The notes below the pieces were generated by a model, which had not been told where the DNA came from, made no database searches, and was given only the letters and a program-made list of their open reading frames with translations. The position numbers and the translations under genes are program-made. A stretch of 64,000 nucleotides of DNA, from assembly GCA_902363455.1 (NCBI GenBank), contig CABJAC010000001.1, forward strand, positions 806,001 through 870,000. The letters are read 5' to 3'. Below are positions 28,310 to 37,515 of this stretch, in pieces. Source of the DNA: Caryophanales bacterium (GTDB lineage: Bacteria; Bacillota; Bacilli; Exiguobacteriales; Exiguobacteriaceae). Each line of letters opens with the position of its first letter. The first letter of the stretch is position 1.

Positions 28310-29629
28310 ATGGTAACGATAGCACAACTGGCACAGTGGTTGGGATTGGATGAAACCGATTCGCGACCTTTACGAAATTTTGCAACAGATTCAAGAGCGA
28401 TTTTGACTGAAGGATTGTATGTTCCGATTCAAGGAGCACGCGTCGACGGACATTCGTTCATCGAGGGAGCAGTCGAACAAGGTGCCATCGCGACGCTGTG
28501 GAAAAAGGGAATTCCTTTTCCGAAAGCGGACGTGGTTGTACTGGAGGTTGAAGATCCGCTGGCAGCATTACAGCAAATTGCACGACTGTATTTGAAACAG
28601 GTAGCGCCGAAAGTCATAGCCATTACCGGATCGAATGGAAAAACGTCCACCAAGGATATGATTGACAGTGTTCTGAAACAAACGTTCCGTACGCATAAAA
28701 CAGCGGGGAATTTTAATTCCGACATTGGTATGCCGTTAACGATCTTGAAGATGCCGATGGATACGGAAGTTGCTGTACTCGAGATGGGAATGAACGGATT
28801 TGGAGACATTGAACTATTGTCGAACTTAGCAGAACCTGATATTGCGTTAGTTACAAACATCGGTGAATCCCATGCGGAACAAGTTGGTGGACGAACAGGA
28901 ATCGCCCGAGCGAAACTTGAAATCCGGTCCGGTCTGAAGCCGGACGGACATCTCTTTGTAGACGGCGATGAACCGTTAATCAAAGAAGTACCGGCCGAAC
29001 GAATCGGATATCATCCGTCGAACACCTTCATCATCGAGCAGGCAGAAGCGACGTTCATCGGAACGACATTTAAATTTGATGGGGCGACGTTCAGTCTTCC
29101 CGTACTCGGGAAACATCAAATCCGAAATGCAGCGTATGCGATTGCGACGGCGAGAGCTCTCGGAGTGTCAGATACGCTTATCCAAGCGGGTCTGAATGAG
29201 GTTCAACTGACACCCATGCGAATGGAACGGTTGATGTACGGAAAAACAGCCATCATTAACGATGCTTACAACGCCAGTCCGACATCGATGAATGCGGCAA
29301 TCGAAACGATTGCGACACTCGACGGATTCACGAATAAAGTTGTTGTTCTAGGTGATATGTATGAACTGGGACATCAAGAGCATCTGTTACATGCCTCTGT
29401 CGGGAAGAACATTACACTTCCTGTCTCCCATGCTATTCTTGTAGGGGAGAAAGGACGTTACATTGCGGAAGGAATCGTTGATCCGACCGTCCAAGTCCAA
29501 TTTGCGGACACGGTCGAAGCAGCCGCATATGTCCTCCAGCCATTGCTCGGAGAGCAAACGGTCGTTTTATTAAAAGCATCCCGCGGGATGGCCTTGGAAC
29601 AAATTTTCACGTATTTAACTGCAACTTAA
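28310..29629 (+). CDS. murF: UDP-N-acetylmuramoyl-tripeptide-D-Ala-D-Ala ligase
   Basis: A 439-residue Mur ligase. The N-terminal FATDSRAI block is followed by ATP-binding ITGSNGKTSTKDMI, KTAGNFNSDIGMPLTIL and VAVLEMGMNGFGDIELL, which distinguish MurF from MurE. It adds D-Ala-D-Ala to the UDP-MurNAc-tripeptide. It occupies the place normally held by murE in Bacillus dcw clusters. ATG 28310 follows GTGGAGG. Confidence 0.93.
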   Translation: MVTIAQLAQWLGLDETDSRPLRNFATDSRAILTEGLYVPIQGARVDGHSFIEGAVEQGAIATLWKKGIPFPKADVVVLEVEDPLAALQQIARLYLKQVAPKVIAITGSNGKTSTKDMIDSVLKQTFRTHKTAGNFNSDIGMPLTILKMPMDTEVAVLEMGMNGFGDIELLSNLAEPDIALVTNIGESHAEQVGGRTGIARAKLEIRSGLKPDGHLFVDGDEPLIKEVPAERIGYHPSNTFIIEQAEATFIGTTFKFDGATFSLPVLGKHQIRNAAYAIATARALGVSDTLIQAGLNEVQLTPMRMERLMYGKTAIINDAYNASPTSMNAAIETIATLDGFTNKVVVLGDMYELGHQEHLLHASVGKNITLPVSHAILVGEKGRYIAEGIVDPTVQVQFADTVEAAAYVLQPLLGEQTVVLLKASRGMALEQIFTYLTAT

Positions 29630-29651
29630 TTCTTAAAAGTAGGTGTTTGCA

Positions 29652-30614
29652 ATGATCACATTATTCATCAGTTTAATTGTTGCGTTTTTGGTTGTCATAC
29701 TCGTCATGCCAAAAGCGATCCCGTTTTTACACAGTCTCAAATTTGGTCAGGAAATCCGAGAAGAAGGTCCGGATTGGCATCAAGTGAAATCCGGGACACC
29801 GACGATGGGCGGAATCGTCATTTTGCTCGCGATGATTGGCAGCTTGCTTGTTCTGTTGTTCATGGGTGACATGGACCAGAATCATCTTGCATTGTTGTTC
29901 TTAACGCTTGCCTATGGTGCCATCGGTTTTATCGATGATTACATCAAAGTCGTCAAAAAACGGAATTTGGGTTTGAATTCCAAACAAAAATTAGTCGGAC
30001 AAATCGTCGTTGGTTTATTATTCGTCTGGTTAAGCGGCGGTTTCACGAGTGAAGCGACGTATCTGTCGATTCCATTTACGACCTGGTCGATTGATTTCGG
30101 TATTCTGTATCCACTAGTCGCATTATTTTGGCTCGTCGGATTCTCAAATGCAGTGAACTTGACGGACGGACTCGACGGACTCGTGTCCTTTACAGCCATT
30201 CCGACCTTTTTATTTTTTGGTCTTTACAGTTGGTTACTTGCCGATGAACCCGGGATTGCTTTGTTTGCATTTTCGGCTGTTGGAGCGTTAATTGGTTTTC
30301 TTGTGTTTAACGTCTACCCGGCGAAGATTTTCATGGGTGACACAGGGTCACTCGCTTTAGGAGCAGCTCTAGCCGGATTGTCGATTCTTTTGAAACTAGA
30401 ACTGTTGCTTGTACTGATTGGGATTGTTTTCGTCGTTGAGACGTTATCGGTCATTTTACAAGTCATTTCTTTCAAAACGACAGGAAAACGTATCTTTAAG
30501 ATGAGTCCGATTCATCACCATTTTGAAATGGTCGGTTGGAGCGAATGGCGGATTGTCGGAACATTTGCCTCAATCAGTTTGATTGTCGCGTTCATCGCCT
30601 ATCTGTTTGTATAA
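29652..30614 (+). CDS. mraY: Phospho-MurNAc-pentapeptide transferase MraY
   Basis: A 320-residue protein with about ten membrane helices. It has SGTPTMGG, the aspartate motif FIDDYIKV, FSNAVNLTDGLDGL, FMGDTGSLALG and the histidine-rich SPIHHHFEMVGW. It transfers phospho-MurNAc-pentapeptide to undecaprenyl phosphate to make lipid I. ATG 29652 is preferred to an in-frame GTG at 29643 because AGGTG (29641-29645) serves as its ribosome binding site. Confidence 0.97.
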   Translation: MITLFISLIVAFLVVILVMPKAIPFLHSLKFGQEIREEGPDWHQVKSGTPTMGGIVILLAMIGSLLVLLFMGDMDQNHLALLFLTLAYGAIGFIDDYIKVVKKRNLGLNSKQKLVGQIVVGLLFVWLSGGFTSEATYLSIPFTTWSIDFGILYPLVALFWLVGFSNAVNLTDGLDGLVSFTAIPTFLFFGLYSWLLADEPGIALFAFSAVGALIGFLVFNVYPAKIFMGDTGSLALGAALAGLSILLKLELLLVLIGIVFVVETLSVILQVISFKTTGKRIFKMSPIHHHFEMVGWSEWRIVGTFASISLIVAFIAYLFV

Positions 30615-30649
30615 CTGAAATTCGTGTGAAGAAAGTGAGCGATTTAAAG

Positions 30650-31993
30650 ATGAAAACTTCTGAACTGGATCAGAAAAAAGTGTTGGTTCTTGGTACGGCG
30701 AAAAGTGGAATTGCAGCCGCGACGTATCTTGTCAGTACAGGAGCAGTCGTGACGGTGAACGACGGTGGAACACCGTCGGATGACGATATCCAAACACTTA
30801 AACGTTTGAATGTAGAGACGATTTTTGGTAGCCATCCGTTATCGTTACTTGACGAAACGGAATTGATTGTTAAAAACCCAGGAATCCCGTACCAGATTCC
30901 TTTATTGCAAGAGGCGATGAAACGTCAGATTCCGATTTGGACGGAAGTAGAACTGGCTTACCGTTCGACAAACGCGGATTGGGTGGCGATTACGGGATCA
31001 AATGGTAAAACGACGACGACGACGCTTGTACATGAACTGTTAAAACGCGGATCACGGACGGTCCATCTGGCCGGAAACATCGGATTCCCGGCAGTCGAGG
31101 TGGCGCAACAAGCGCAAGCGAATGATGTAATTGTCATCGAACTGTCCAGTTTTCAATTGATGGGGATTGAATCGTTCCAGCCAAATACTGCAGCTTTTTT
31201 AAATCTTTCACCGGCTCACCTAGATTATCATGGTGATGTGACGTCGTATGCGGCTGCAAAAGCACGTATCTTTGCGAACATGGATGCGACCGGACGGCTT
31301 GTCGTCAATGCCGACGATGAAGAGATCATGCGCTTGAGTGAAACGGCGGTGGCAGAACGGTTGACGTTCTCGCGTCATCAATCAGCTTACGCCGAAGCGA
31401 AAGAAGGAAGCATCTTTGTGGGTCACAAAGAGATTTTACCAATTCAAGAATTAGCACTCGGCGGCGGACACAACCTTGAAAATGTTCTAGCAGCGTTGAC
31501 ATTGGTTGAACCGTTTGATCTTCCACTTTCAGAGATTCAAGATGTCTTGCGGACGTTCGGAGGTGTGGCTCACCGGACAGAATACGTCGGAGAGTTTGCA
31601 GGGCGAAAAGTATATAACGATTCGAAAGCAACAAATAACGTAGCGACGGAAGCGGCATTATCCGGATTTCATTCTTCGATCGTTTGGTTATGCGGCGGGC
31701 TGGAGCGAGGTGCTGATTTGAGACCGTTGGCAAGTGCGATGACGCAGGTGAAACACGTCATTGGACTGGGAGAGACCGGGCAACGTTTTGCAGATTTAGC
31801 GGCGGAACAACAGATTGCCTCGACCGTTGTATCAGGAATGGAAGAAGCGGTCAAAACAGCGTTTGCGGTCTCGCAACCAGGTGACATTATCTTGTTGTCC
31901 CCTGCTTCAGCGAGTTGGGACCAGTACAAGACATATGAAGAACGCGGCGAACATTTTATCCGTTCCGTCCGACAAATAGGAGGTACGGCTTAA
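30650..31993 (+). CDS. murD: UDP-N-acetylmuramoylalanine-D-glutamate ligase
   Basis: A 447-residue Mur ligase that adds D-glutamate to UDP-MurNAc-L-Ala. It shows the Rossmann-like N-terminus KKVLVLGTAKSGIAAA, ATP-binding ITGSNGKTTTTTLVHELL, NLSPAHLDYHG, and HRTEYVGEFAGRKVYNDSKATN, which is MurD-specific. ATG 30650 has GTGAG 10 nt upstream. Its stop shares one base with the murG start, and no SEDS gene (spoVE) intervenes. Confidence 0.96.
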   Translation: MKTSELDQKKVLVLGTAKSGIAAATYLVSTGAVVTVNDGGTPSDDDIQTLKRLNVETIFGSHPLSLLDETELIVKNPGIPYQIPLLQEAMKRQIPIWTEVELAYRSTNADWVAITGSNGKTTTTTLVHELLKRGSRTVHLAGNIGFPAVEVAQQAQANDVIVIELSSFQLMGIESFQPNTAAFLNLSPAHLDYHGDVTSYAAAKARIFANMDATGRLVVNADDEEIMRLSETAVAERLTFSRHQSAYAEAKEGSIFVGHKEILPIQELALGGGHNLENVLAALTLVEPFDLPLSEIQDVLRTFGGVAHRTEYVGEFAGRKVYNDSKATNNVATEAALSGFHSSIVWLCGGLERGADLRPLASAMTQVKHVIGLGETGQRFADLAAEQQIASTVVSGMEEAVKTAFAVSQPGDIILLSPASASWDQYKTYEERGEHFIRSVRQIGGTA

Positions 31994-33087
31994 TGAGGAT
32001 TGTAGTTTCGGGTGGCGGGACAGGTGGTCATATCTATCCGGCCTTAGCCATGATACGTGAGATTGAACGGCGTACACCATGTGAAGTATTGTATATCGGA
32101 ACAGAAAATGGACTTGAAGCAGATATCGTCCGGCGAGCTGGAATCCCGTTTGAGTCGATTGAAATTTCAGGCATCCGCCGGTCTCTTTCGTTTGAAAACG
32201 TGAAGACCGGAGTTCGTTTTTTAAAGAGTGTCGTACGCGTGCGAAAGTTATTACGTGACTTTAAACCCGACATCGTTGTCGGAACAGGTGGTTTTGTATG
32301 TGGACCAGTCTTGTATACAGCGGCAAAAATGGGGTATACGACACTCGTACATGAACAAAACAGTCTGCCGGGTATTACGAACAAGTTTTTGGCACGCTAT
32401 GTGGATCGAGTCGCCTTATCCTTTAAAGGATCCGGTCATCATTTTGGAAAAAACGAAAGGAAAACGGTTTTGATCGGTAACCCCCGTGCTTCGGAAGTGG
32501 CTTTACTGGAAATTGATCCGGTTGAAGAAAAGCAGAAATACGGTTTTGCCGCAGATCGTCCCTTGATCGTCGTATACGGTGGCAGTCGCGGTGCGCCGGC
32601 TATTAATAAAGCTGTCGTTGAGATGATTCCGAAATTGACGGAAACGGACTGGTCGCTGTTATTTGTTACCGGTCAGGTACATTATGAAGAAATTCAACGT
32701 CAGCTTGGAACAGTACCGGACCGAATCCAGTTGCGGCCATTTATTTATGATCTGCCGTTGATTCTTAAAGCAAGTCAACTCGTCGTATCGCGCTCCGGTG
32801 CGAGTACCTTAGCCGAATTGACGACGCTCGGACTGCCGAGTGTCTTGATACCGAGTCCGTATGTGACGGAAAATCACCAAGAAGTCAATGCCTCATCTCT
32901 CGTAGAAACAGGTGCAAGTCTGTTGATCCGGGAATCGGATTTATCAGGTGACCGGTTGTTTGAAGCATGTACAGAGGCTATTAAAAATCAAATCCCGATG
33001 TCTCAGGCTTCACTGGCTCTCGGCATGCCGAACGCAGCAAGTGATTTGGTCGATGAATTGTTACGGTTGATTCAGCAAAAAAACTAA
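31993..33087 (+). CDS. murG: Lipid II synthase MurG (GlcNAc transferase)
   Basis: A 364-residue GT28 glycosyltransferase: the N-terminal glycine-rich loop VSGGGTGGHIYPALA, VGTGGFVCGPVLYTA, HEQNSLPGITNK, and the C-terminal UDP-GlcNAc-binding SRSGASTLAELTTLGLPSVL with YVTENHQEVNA. It converts lipid I to lipid II at the inner membrane face. Translation is coupled to murD (one-base overlap, GGAGGT site inside murD). No murB follows, unlike B. subtilis. Confidence 0.96.
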   Translation: MRIVVSGGGTGGHIYPALAMIREIERRTPCEVLYIGTENGLEADIVRRAGIPFESIEISGIRRSLSFENVKTGVRFLKSVVRVRKLLRDFKPDIVVGTGGFVCGPVLYTAAKMGYTTLVHEQNSLPGITNKFLARYVDRVALSFKGSGHHFGKNERKTVLIGNPRASEVALLEIDPVEEKQKYGFAADRPLIVVYGGSRGAPAINKAVVEMIPKLTETDWSLLFVTGQVHYEEIQRQLGTVPDRIQLRPFIYDLPLILKASQLVVSRSGASTLAELTTLGLPSVLIPSPYVTENHQEVNASSLVETGASLLIRESDLSGDRLFEACTEAIKNQIPMSQASLALGMPNAASDLVDELLRLIQQKN

Positions 33088-33148
33088 ATGATTGCAGGGA
33101 TAGACCGATAAGGTAATGAAATTAAAGATAACGGAGGGAGAGGCTTAC

Positions 33149-33928
33149 GTGAAGGAAGAACAGCCGGCCAGACAGCCGAAGACGGATACGACTGTCCGCA
33201 GTTTAGAAGATAAAATTCCATACGTCCGTGAGCAACGCCGGAAGAAGGCGAACCGACGCTTAATCTACGTCCTCATCCTGATCGGTCTATTGATTGGTGT
33301 TGTCTTTTATCTTCAATCGAGTTTCTCGCGTGTCGCGACATTTGACGTCAACGGGACTGTGAACGTAAAGAAGGAAGACATCATTCAAGCATCACGTATC
33401 CAGGTGAAGGAGACACATGCTTTCAATGTGTCGGAAGAAGCCGTGTTAGAACGGATTGAAAACGTTCCAGGTATTCGTGAAGCGACGATGAGTCAAACCT
33501 TTTTGCATCATTACAAAGTGGAAGTCGTCGAAGAAAAAGAAATCGCCTATGCCAAGGATAAACCTGGTGCGCGGATCGTCTTAGCGGATGGAACGATTCT
33601 TCCCGGGAAATCAAAGGAAGAATTATTTGATGCACCGATTCTAACAGGATTTACGGATCAATCCTTGCGTCGTCTGACAAAAGAACTTGTCAAAATCGAA
33701 CCGAAAGTCCGGAGCCGGATTTCGGAAATCGTGGCAAACGATCAGACGGACAAAGGTGGATTGAAGTTATTCATGACGGATGGGAATACTGTCTTATTGA
33801 GTACATCGGCTTTTTCTAACTCGTTGAATGAATATGTCAAGGTGATTTCGGCTTTACCGAAAGGAAAGACCGGAACAATCACTATCGATGGCGGAATCTA
33901 TTTTAAACCATATAAAGGTAAAAAATAG
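33149..33928 (+). CDS. divIB: Cell division protein DivIB (FtsQ family)
   Basis: About 259 residues: basic cytoplasmic N-terminus, one membrane helix (about 45-62 with [16 protein letters not shown]), then an extracellular POTRA-type domain beginning [18 protein letters not shown] and a beta domain. DivIB stabilises FtsL and DivIC at the septum. GTG 33149 is preferred because GGAGGGAGAGG (33131-33142) sits just upstream; ATG 33116 would add 11 residues. It is the last gene before a 229-nt gap. Confidence 0.9.
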   Translation: MKEEQPARQPKTDTTVRSLEDKIPYVREQRRKKANRRLIYVLILIGLLIGVVFYLQSSFSRVATFDVNGTVNVKKEDIIQASRIQVKETHAFNVSEEAVLERIENVPGIREATMSQTFLHHYKVEVVEEKEIAYAKDKPGARIVLADGTILPGKSKEELFDAPILTGFTDQSLRRLTKELVKIEPKVRSRISEIVANDQTDKGGLKLFMTDGNTVLLSTSAFSNSLNEYVKVISALPKGKTGTITIDGGIYFKPYKGKK

Positions 33929-34096
33929 AAAAAATCATCCTTGATTAGATTGGTTTGACAAACGTTTGTTTTCATTAGGAAGAAAGCGGACACATCGTCA
34001 TCAAATCGTAATCTATTAGATGGGTATGTCAGGCAATAACTTCTTTTCGTAAGGTTTTTTATAGTGTAGACTTAAACGAGAAGAAGATTGTCTCGA

Positions 34097-34118
34097 TTCC
34101 TGTAAATATAAACAGGAA
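34097..34118. promoter_or_regulatory. Inverted repeat in the ftsA leader
   Basis: TTCCTGT (34097-34103) and ACAGGAA (34112-34118) form a perfect 7-bp inverted repeat with an 8-nt A/T spacer, 40 nt ahead of ftsA. No T-run follows. It could be an operator or an RNA hairpin. The gap 33929-34157 also holds a TTGACA at 33955 without a matching -10 box; the ftsAZ promoter was not pinned down. Confidence 0.45.
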
Positions 34119-34157
34119 CGATAGTATTAGTATTATGAAAGTGGAGGTGTCACTCCC

Positions 34158-35459
34158 ATGGAAACGAAAGGTACGATTGCCGCGCTAGATATTGGGACAT
34201 CGGAAGTGAAACTCATTGTTGGTGAACTTCTTGGTGGAACATTAAATGTCTTGGCGGAAGGATCTGCACCATCCGCAGGCGTTAAGCGAGGTGTCATCGT
34301 TGACATCGATCAAACAGTAAATGCCATCAAACAAGCGGTTACAGAAGTGGAACGTACACTCGGTGAGCCGATTGGTGAAGTATATGTAGCAATTTCCGGT
34401 GAACATATTCAGGTGAAAGACTGCCAAGGGATGACATCAATCAAAGGTGAAGATAACGAAATCACAGATGATGATGTGAAAGATGTTCTCCATTCAGCCA
34501 TGGTCATGCGAATTCCTAATGAATTGAGTGTCGTCGATGTGTTGCCTAAAACATTTACGGTCGACCAACAGACGGAAATCACGGATCCTCGTGGTATGAT
34601 AGGTTATCGCTTAGAAGTGACGGGGAAACTGATCATTGGAGCGAAGACAATCCTACATAGCATGAAACGTTCGATTGAACGGGCCGGCCTTGAGCTTGCG
34701 GGATACGTGCTCGAGAGTTTAGCGGTCTCGCGGATTGCTGCTTCCATCGATGAGTTGGAACTTGGTGTCGGTATCATTGATATCGGTCACGAGACAACGA
34801 CGCTTTCAATCTACGAAAAAAATGATTTAGTGTATTCAACGACATTATCGTATGGTGGAGATCATCTGACACGCGATTTGACGTATAAAATGAATTGTAA
34901 ATATCAAGATGCCAAATTGGCAAAGGAAGAATATGGTGTTGCACTGGAAGCACTGGGGGACCCGGAAGAAAAAGTCTCGTACGTGACCATCAACGGGGAG
35001 CACCGCTTTGAACCGCAAACCGAAATCGGTTTTGTACTCGAAGCGCGTCTCGAAGAAATTTTTGAGATGATTCAGAAGCGGATGACGCAAGCAGGTTATT
35101 CCCAAATGAACAGCGGGATCATCCTCTGTGGCGGCAGCTCTTCCTTGCCGGGAATTGACCAGCTCGGTAAACGGGTCTTCAAACAAAGCGTCAATGTTTA
35201 CCAACCAGCAAGTTTAGGGATTCGTCATCCGAAGTACGCCGTGGCTGCTGGGATGTTACGATATGTCCTGTCACGGAGTACCGTTTCGAAGTCAGGATTG
35301 GATCGTGCGGATGAAAAGGGAACGTCGACACAAGGACGTGAACAAGAAGAACTATTTGCACCTCCTTCACCTCCTGTACGCGAAGATCGCACACCGAAGG
35401 AACAGCCTCCAAAAGAGCGGAAGTCATTCAGTAGTTTCTTTGAGAAGTTTTTCGGTTAA
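34158..35459 (+). CDS. ftsA: Cell division protein FtsA
   Basis: A 433-residue actin-like ATPase: IAALDIGTSEVKLIVGE (phosphate 1), the 1C domain, GIIDIGHETTTLSIY (phosphate 2), and SGIILCGGSSSLPGI (adenosine motif). The C-terminal tail ends KSFSSFFEKFFG, an amphipathic membrane-targeting helix after a Pro/Glu-rich linker. FtsA tethers FtsZ to the membrane. ATG 34158 follows GGAGGTG. ftsZ follows after 39 nt. Confidence 0.96.
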   Translation: METKGTIAALDIGTSEVKLIVGELLGGTLNVLAEGSAPSAGVKRGVIVDIDQTVNAIKQAVTEVERTLGEPIGEVYVAISGEHIQVKDCQGMTSIKGEDNEITDDDVKDVLHSAMVMRIPNELSVVDVLPKTFTVDQQTEITDPRGMIGYRLEVTGKLIIGAKTILHSMKRSIERAGLELAGYVLESLAVSRIAASIDELELGVGIIDIGHETTTLSIYEKNDLVYSTTLSYGGDHLTRDLTYKMNCKYQDAKLAKEEYGVALEALGDPEEKVSYVTINGEHRFEPQTEIGFVLEARLEEIFEMIQKRMTQAGYSQMNSGIILCGGSSSLPGIDQLGKRVFKQSVNVYQPASLGIRHPKYAVAAGMLRYVLSRSTVSKSGLDRADEKGTSTQGREQEELFAPPSPPVREDRTPKEQPPKERKSFSSFFEKFFG

Positions 35460-35484
35460 ATAAAAAATTATCAGTAAAAAAAAT

Positions 35485-35495
35485 AGGGGGCCCCT
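35485..35495 (+). promoter_or_regulatory. ftsZ Shine-Dalgarno embedded in a G/C palindrome
   Basis: AGGGGGCCCCT (35485-35495) contains the ribosome binding site (AGGGGG, 8 nt from ATG) directly abutting its own complement CCCC. Folding of GGG on CCC over a 3-nt loop would mask the site. Confidence 0.5.
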
Positions 35496-35498
35496 TTT

Positions 35499-36656
35499 AT
35501 GTTGCATTTTGATGAAATGATGGACCAAGTAGCTAAAATCAAAGTCATCGGAGTAGGTGGCGGTGGATCAAACGCTGTCAACCGAATGATTGAACATGGT
35601 GTCCAAGGCGTGGAATTCATCGCTGTCAATACGGATGCACAAGCATTAAACATGTCACAAGCTGACGTGAAGCTTCAATTAGGTGCGAAGCTGACACGTG
35701 GTCTCGGTGCCGGAGCAAATCCGGAAATCGGTAAAAAGGCTGCTGAGGAAAGCCGTGAACAATTGACAGAAATTCTTTCTGGCGCTGATATGGTCTTCGT
35801 CACGGCAGGAATGGGTGGCGGTACCGGAACAGGTGCAGCACCAGTCATCGCTGAAATTTCTAAAGAAATCGGGGCTTTAACGGTCGGTGTCGTTACGAAA
35901 CCTTTCATGTTTGAAGGTCGTAAACGCATGCAACATGCTGTATCCGGTGTTCAGAACTTTAAAGAAAAAGTCGACACGCTGATCGTTATCCCGAATGATA
36001 AATTACTTGAGATCGTCGATCGGAATACACCGATGCTTGAAGCGTTTAAAGAAGCGGATAACGTACTTCGTCAAGGGGTACAAGGGATTACCGATCTAAT
36101 CGCCGTACCAGGTCTGATTAACTTGGACTTTGCCGACGTCAAAACGATCATGACAGAAAAAGGTTCTGCTTTGATGGGTGTCGGTGTTGCAACCGGCGAA
36201 CACCGTGCGACGGAAGCTGCGAAAAAAGCCATTTCGAGTCCGTTGCTTGAAACATCAATCGAGGGTGCGAAAGGCGTCTTGATGAACATCACAGGTAGCG
36301 CGAACTTAAGCCTGTATGAAGTAACGGAAGCAGCTCAGATCGTCCAAAGTGCTGCAGATGAAGAGGTGAACTTAATCTTCGGTTCTGTCATCAATGACAA
36401 TCTGGAAGATGAAATCATCGTGACGGTCATCGCGACAGAATTCGAAAATGAACCGCTTGATTTTGAAATTCCATCAGCTCAGGAAATGATGAAGAACCTG
36501 CTTAAGAAAAAGCAGGCTGCACCATCGCCGGTAGCGGAAGAACCAAAACCGCAAGTCGAAGAGGCACCTAGTAGCTCGAACCAAGAATCAGCAAAAGGGT
36601 CAGATGTCGAAGAGACGATGGACATTCCTTCTTTCCTTCGCCGGAACAACCGTTAA
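35499..36656 (+). CDS. ftsZ: Cell division protein FtsZ
   Basis: A 385-residue tubulin-like GTPase. It has [17 protein letters not shown], the tubulin signature [12 protein letters not shown] (GGGTGTG at 106-112), the T7 loop [11 protein letters not shown], a variable acidic linker, and the conserved C-terminal peptide [12 protein letters not shown] that binds FtsA and SepF. It polymerises into the Z ring. The start aligns with the Bacillus protein. A strong terminator follows, and no spoIIGA-sigE-sigG genes lie downstream. Confidence 0.98.
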   Translation: MLHFDEMMDQVAKIKVIGVGGGGSNAVNRMIEHGVQGVEFIAVNTDAQALNMSQADVKLQLGAKLTRGLGAGANPEIGKKAAEESREQLTEILSGADMVFVTAGMGGGTGTGAAPVIAEISKEIGALTVGVVTKPFMFEGRKRMQHAVSGVQNFKEKVDTLIVIPNDKLLEIVDRNTPMLEAFKEADNVLRQGVQGITDLIAVPGLINLDFADVKTIMTEKGSALMGVGVATGEHRATEAAKKAISSPLLETSIEGAKGVLMNITGSANLSLYEVTEAAQIVQSAADEEVNLIFGSVINDNLEDEIIVTVIATEFENEPLDFEIPSAQEMMKNLLKKKQAAPSPVAEEPKPQVEEAPSSSNQESAKGSDVEETMDIPSFLRRNNR

Positions 36657-36688
36657 TTCGATCTTTCAGGGACACGACTGCTAGATGA

Positions 36689-36720
36689 AGAGGTGTCGCG
36701 TAAGCGACGCCTCTTTTTTA
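36689..36720 (+). terminator. Terminator after ftsZ
   Basis: A perfect 11-bp stem, AGAGGTGTCGC (36689-36699) with GCGACGCCTCT (36704-36714), a GTAA loop and a T-run. Confidence 0.93.
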
Positions 36721-36738
36721 AAAAAAGGATGGGATGAG

Positions 36739-37515
36739 ATGTTTGGTCAATGGATAAAATGGGATACACCGACAGGGACGGTTCGAGCAGCCTTTACGAC
36801 GAAGTTCTCAGCACCGCACGGAAACGGAAATTTGGGGTTACATGTTAAAGATAATGCTGAAGGTGTTGTTGAGAATCGTCAAGTCATCGTGCGGCAACTG
36901 GAGTTGGCACTCGAAAATTCGGTCTGGGCAGAACAAGTGCATGGAAATCATGTTGAACAAGTGACGACACTGGATTCCGGACGCGGAGCGCTGGATTATG
37001 AAACGGCCATCAAGGGTACAGATGGACTGGTGACGACGGATTCGAACGTGGCGTTGATGATGCTATTTGCTGATTGTGTGCCACTTCTTTTTTGCGATCC
37101 TCGAACAGGCATCATTGCGAATGTCCATGCTGGTTGGCGTGGTACCGTTGCTAACATCGTCGAAGCGACATTAACGAAAATGGAACAAGCAGGTGCGGAT
37201 CGTGCCTCCGTCCAAATGGTGATCGGTCCATCCATTCGTGAGTGTTGTTATGAGGTGGACGGTCCTGTGTTGGAAGCAATTGATCGACTTGGTCTTGAAG
37301 AATCCCCGTATATCAAAAAAGACAATGGAAAAGCGATGTTGTCGCTGCAAAAAACCAATGCCATGTTAGCGGAACAGAGCGGGATTGGCGACGTTCAGGA
37401 TACCGGACTTTGTACAAATTGTCAGGCCGAAGATTACTTCTCCTATCGTCACGGAGATCACGGCGGTCGATTCGCTAGTTTGATTGTAAAGGAGTCTCTT
37501 GATGTCAATTTCTGA
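36739..37515 (+). CDS. pgeF: Peptidoglycan editing factor PgeF / YlmD laccase-domain protein
   Basis: A 258-residue protein of the YfiH/YlmD multicopper-laccase-domain family. It has ADCVPLLFCDPRTGIIANVHAGWRGT with the metal-binding Cys and His, and GPSIRECCYEVD. Family members were described as purine nucleoside phosphorylases, and the E. coli homologue prevents mis-incorporation of serine in peptidoglycan precursors. ATG 36739 is after AAAAAAGGATGG; the ATG at 36685 lies in the terminator. It overlaps ylmE by 14 nt. Confidence 0.92.
   Translation: MFGQWIKWDTPTGTVRAAFTTKFSAPHGNGNLGLHVKDNAEGVVENRQVIVRQLELALENSVWAEQVHGNHVEQVTTLDSGRGALDYETAIKGTDGLVTTDSNVALMMLFADCVPLLFCDPRTGIIANVHAGWRGTVANIVEATLTKMEQAGADRASVQMVIGPSIRECCYEVDGPVLEAIDRLGLEESPYIKKDNGKAMLSLQKTNAMLAEQSGIGDVQDTGLCTNCQAEDYFSYRHGDHGGRFASLIVKESLDVNF

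Noticed and set aside
28310..29629. This ligase as MurE
   Set aside because: MurE has TGTNGKTT and a diamino-acid recognition motif; here ITGSNGKTSTKDM and the MurF-type GNFNSDIGMPLTIL and EMGMNG motifs are seen.
33955..33983. TTGACA upstream of ftsA as a sigma-A promoter
   Set aside because: The -35 is perfect, but no acceptable -10 lies 16-18 nt downstream (GGAAGA at 17 nt).
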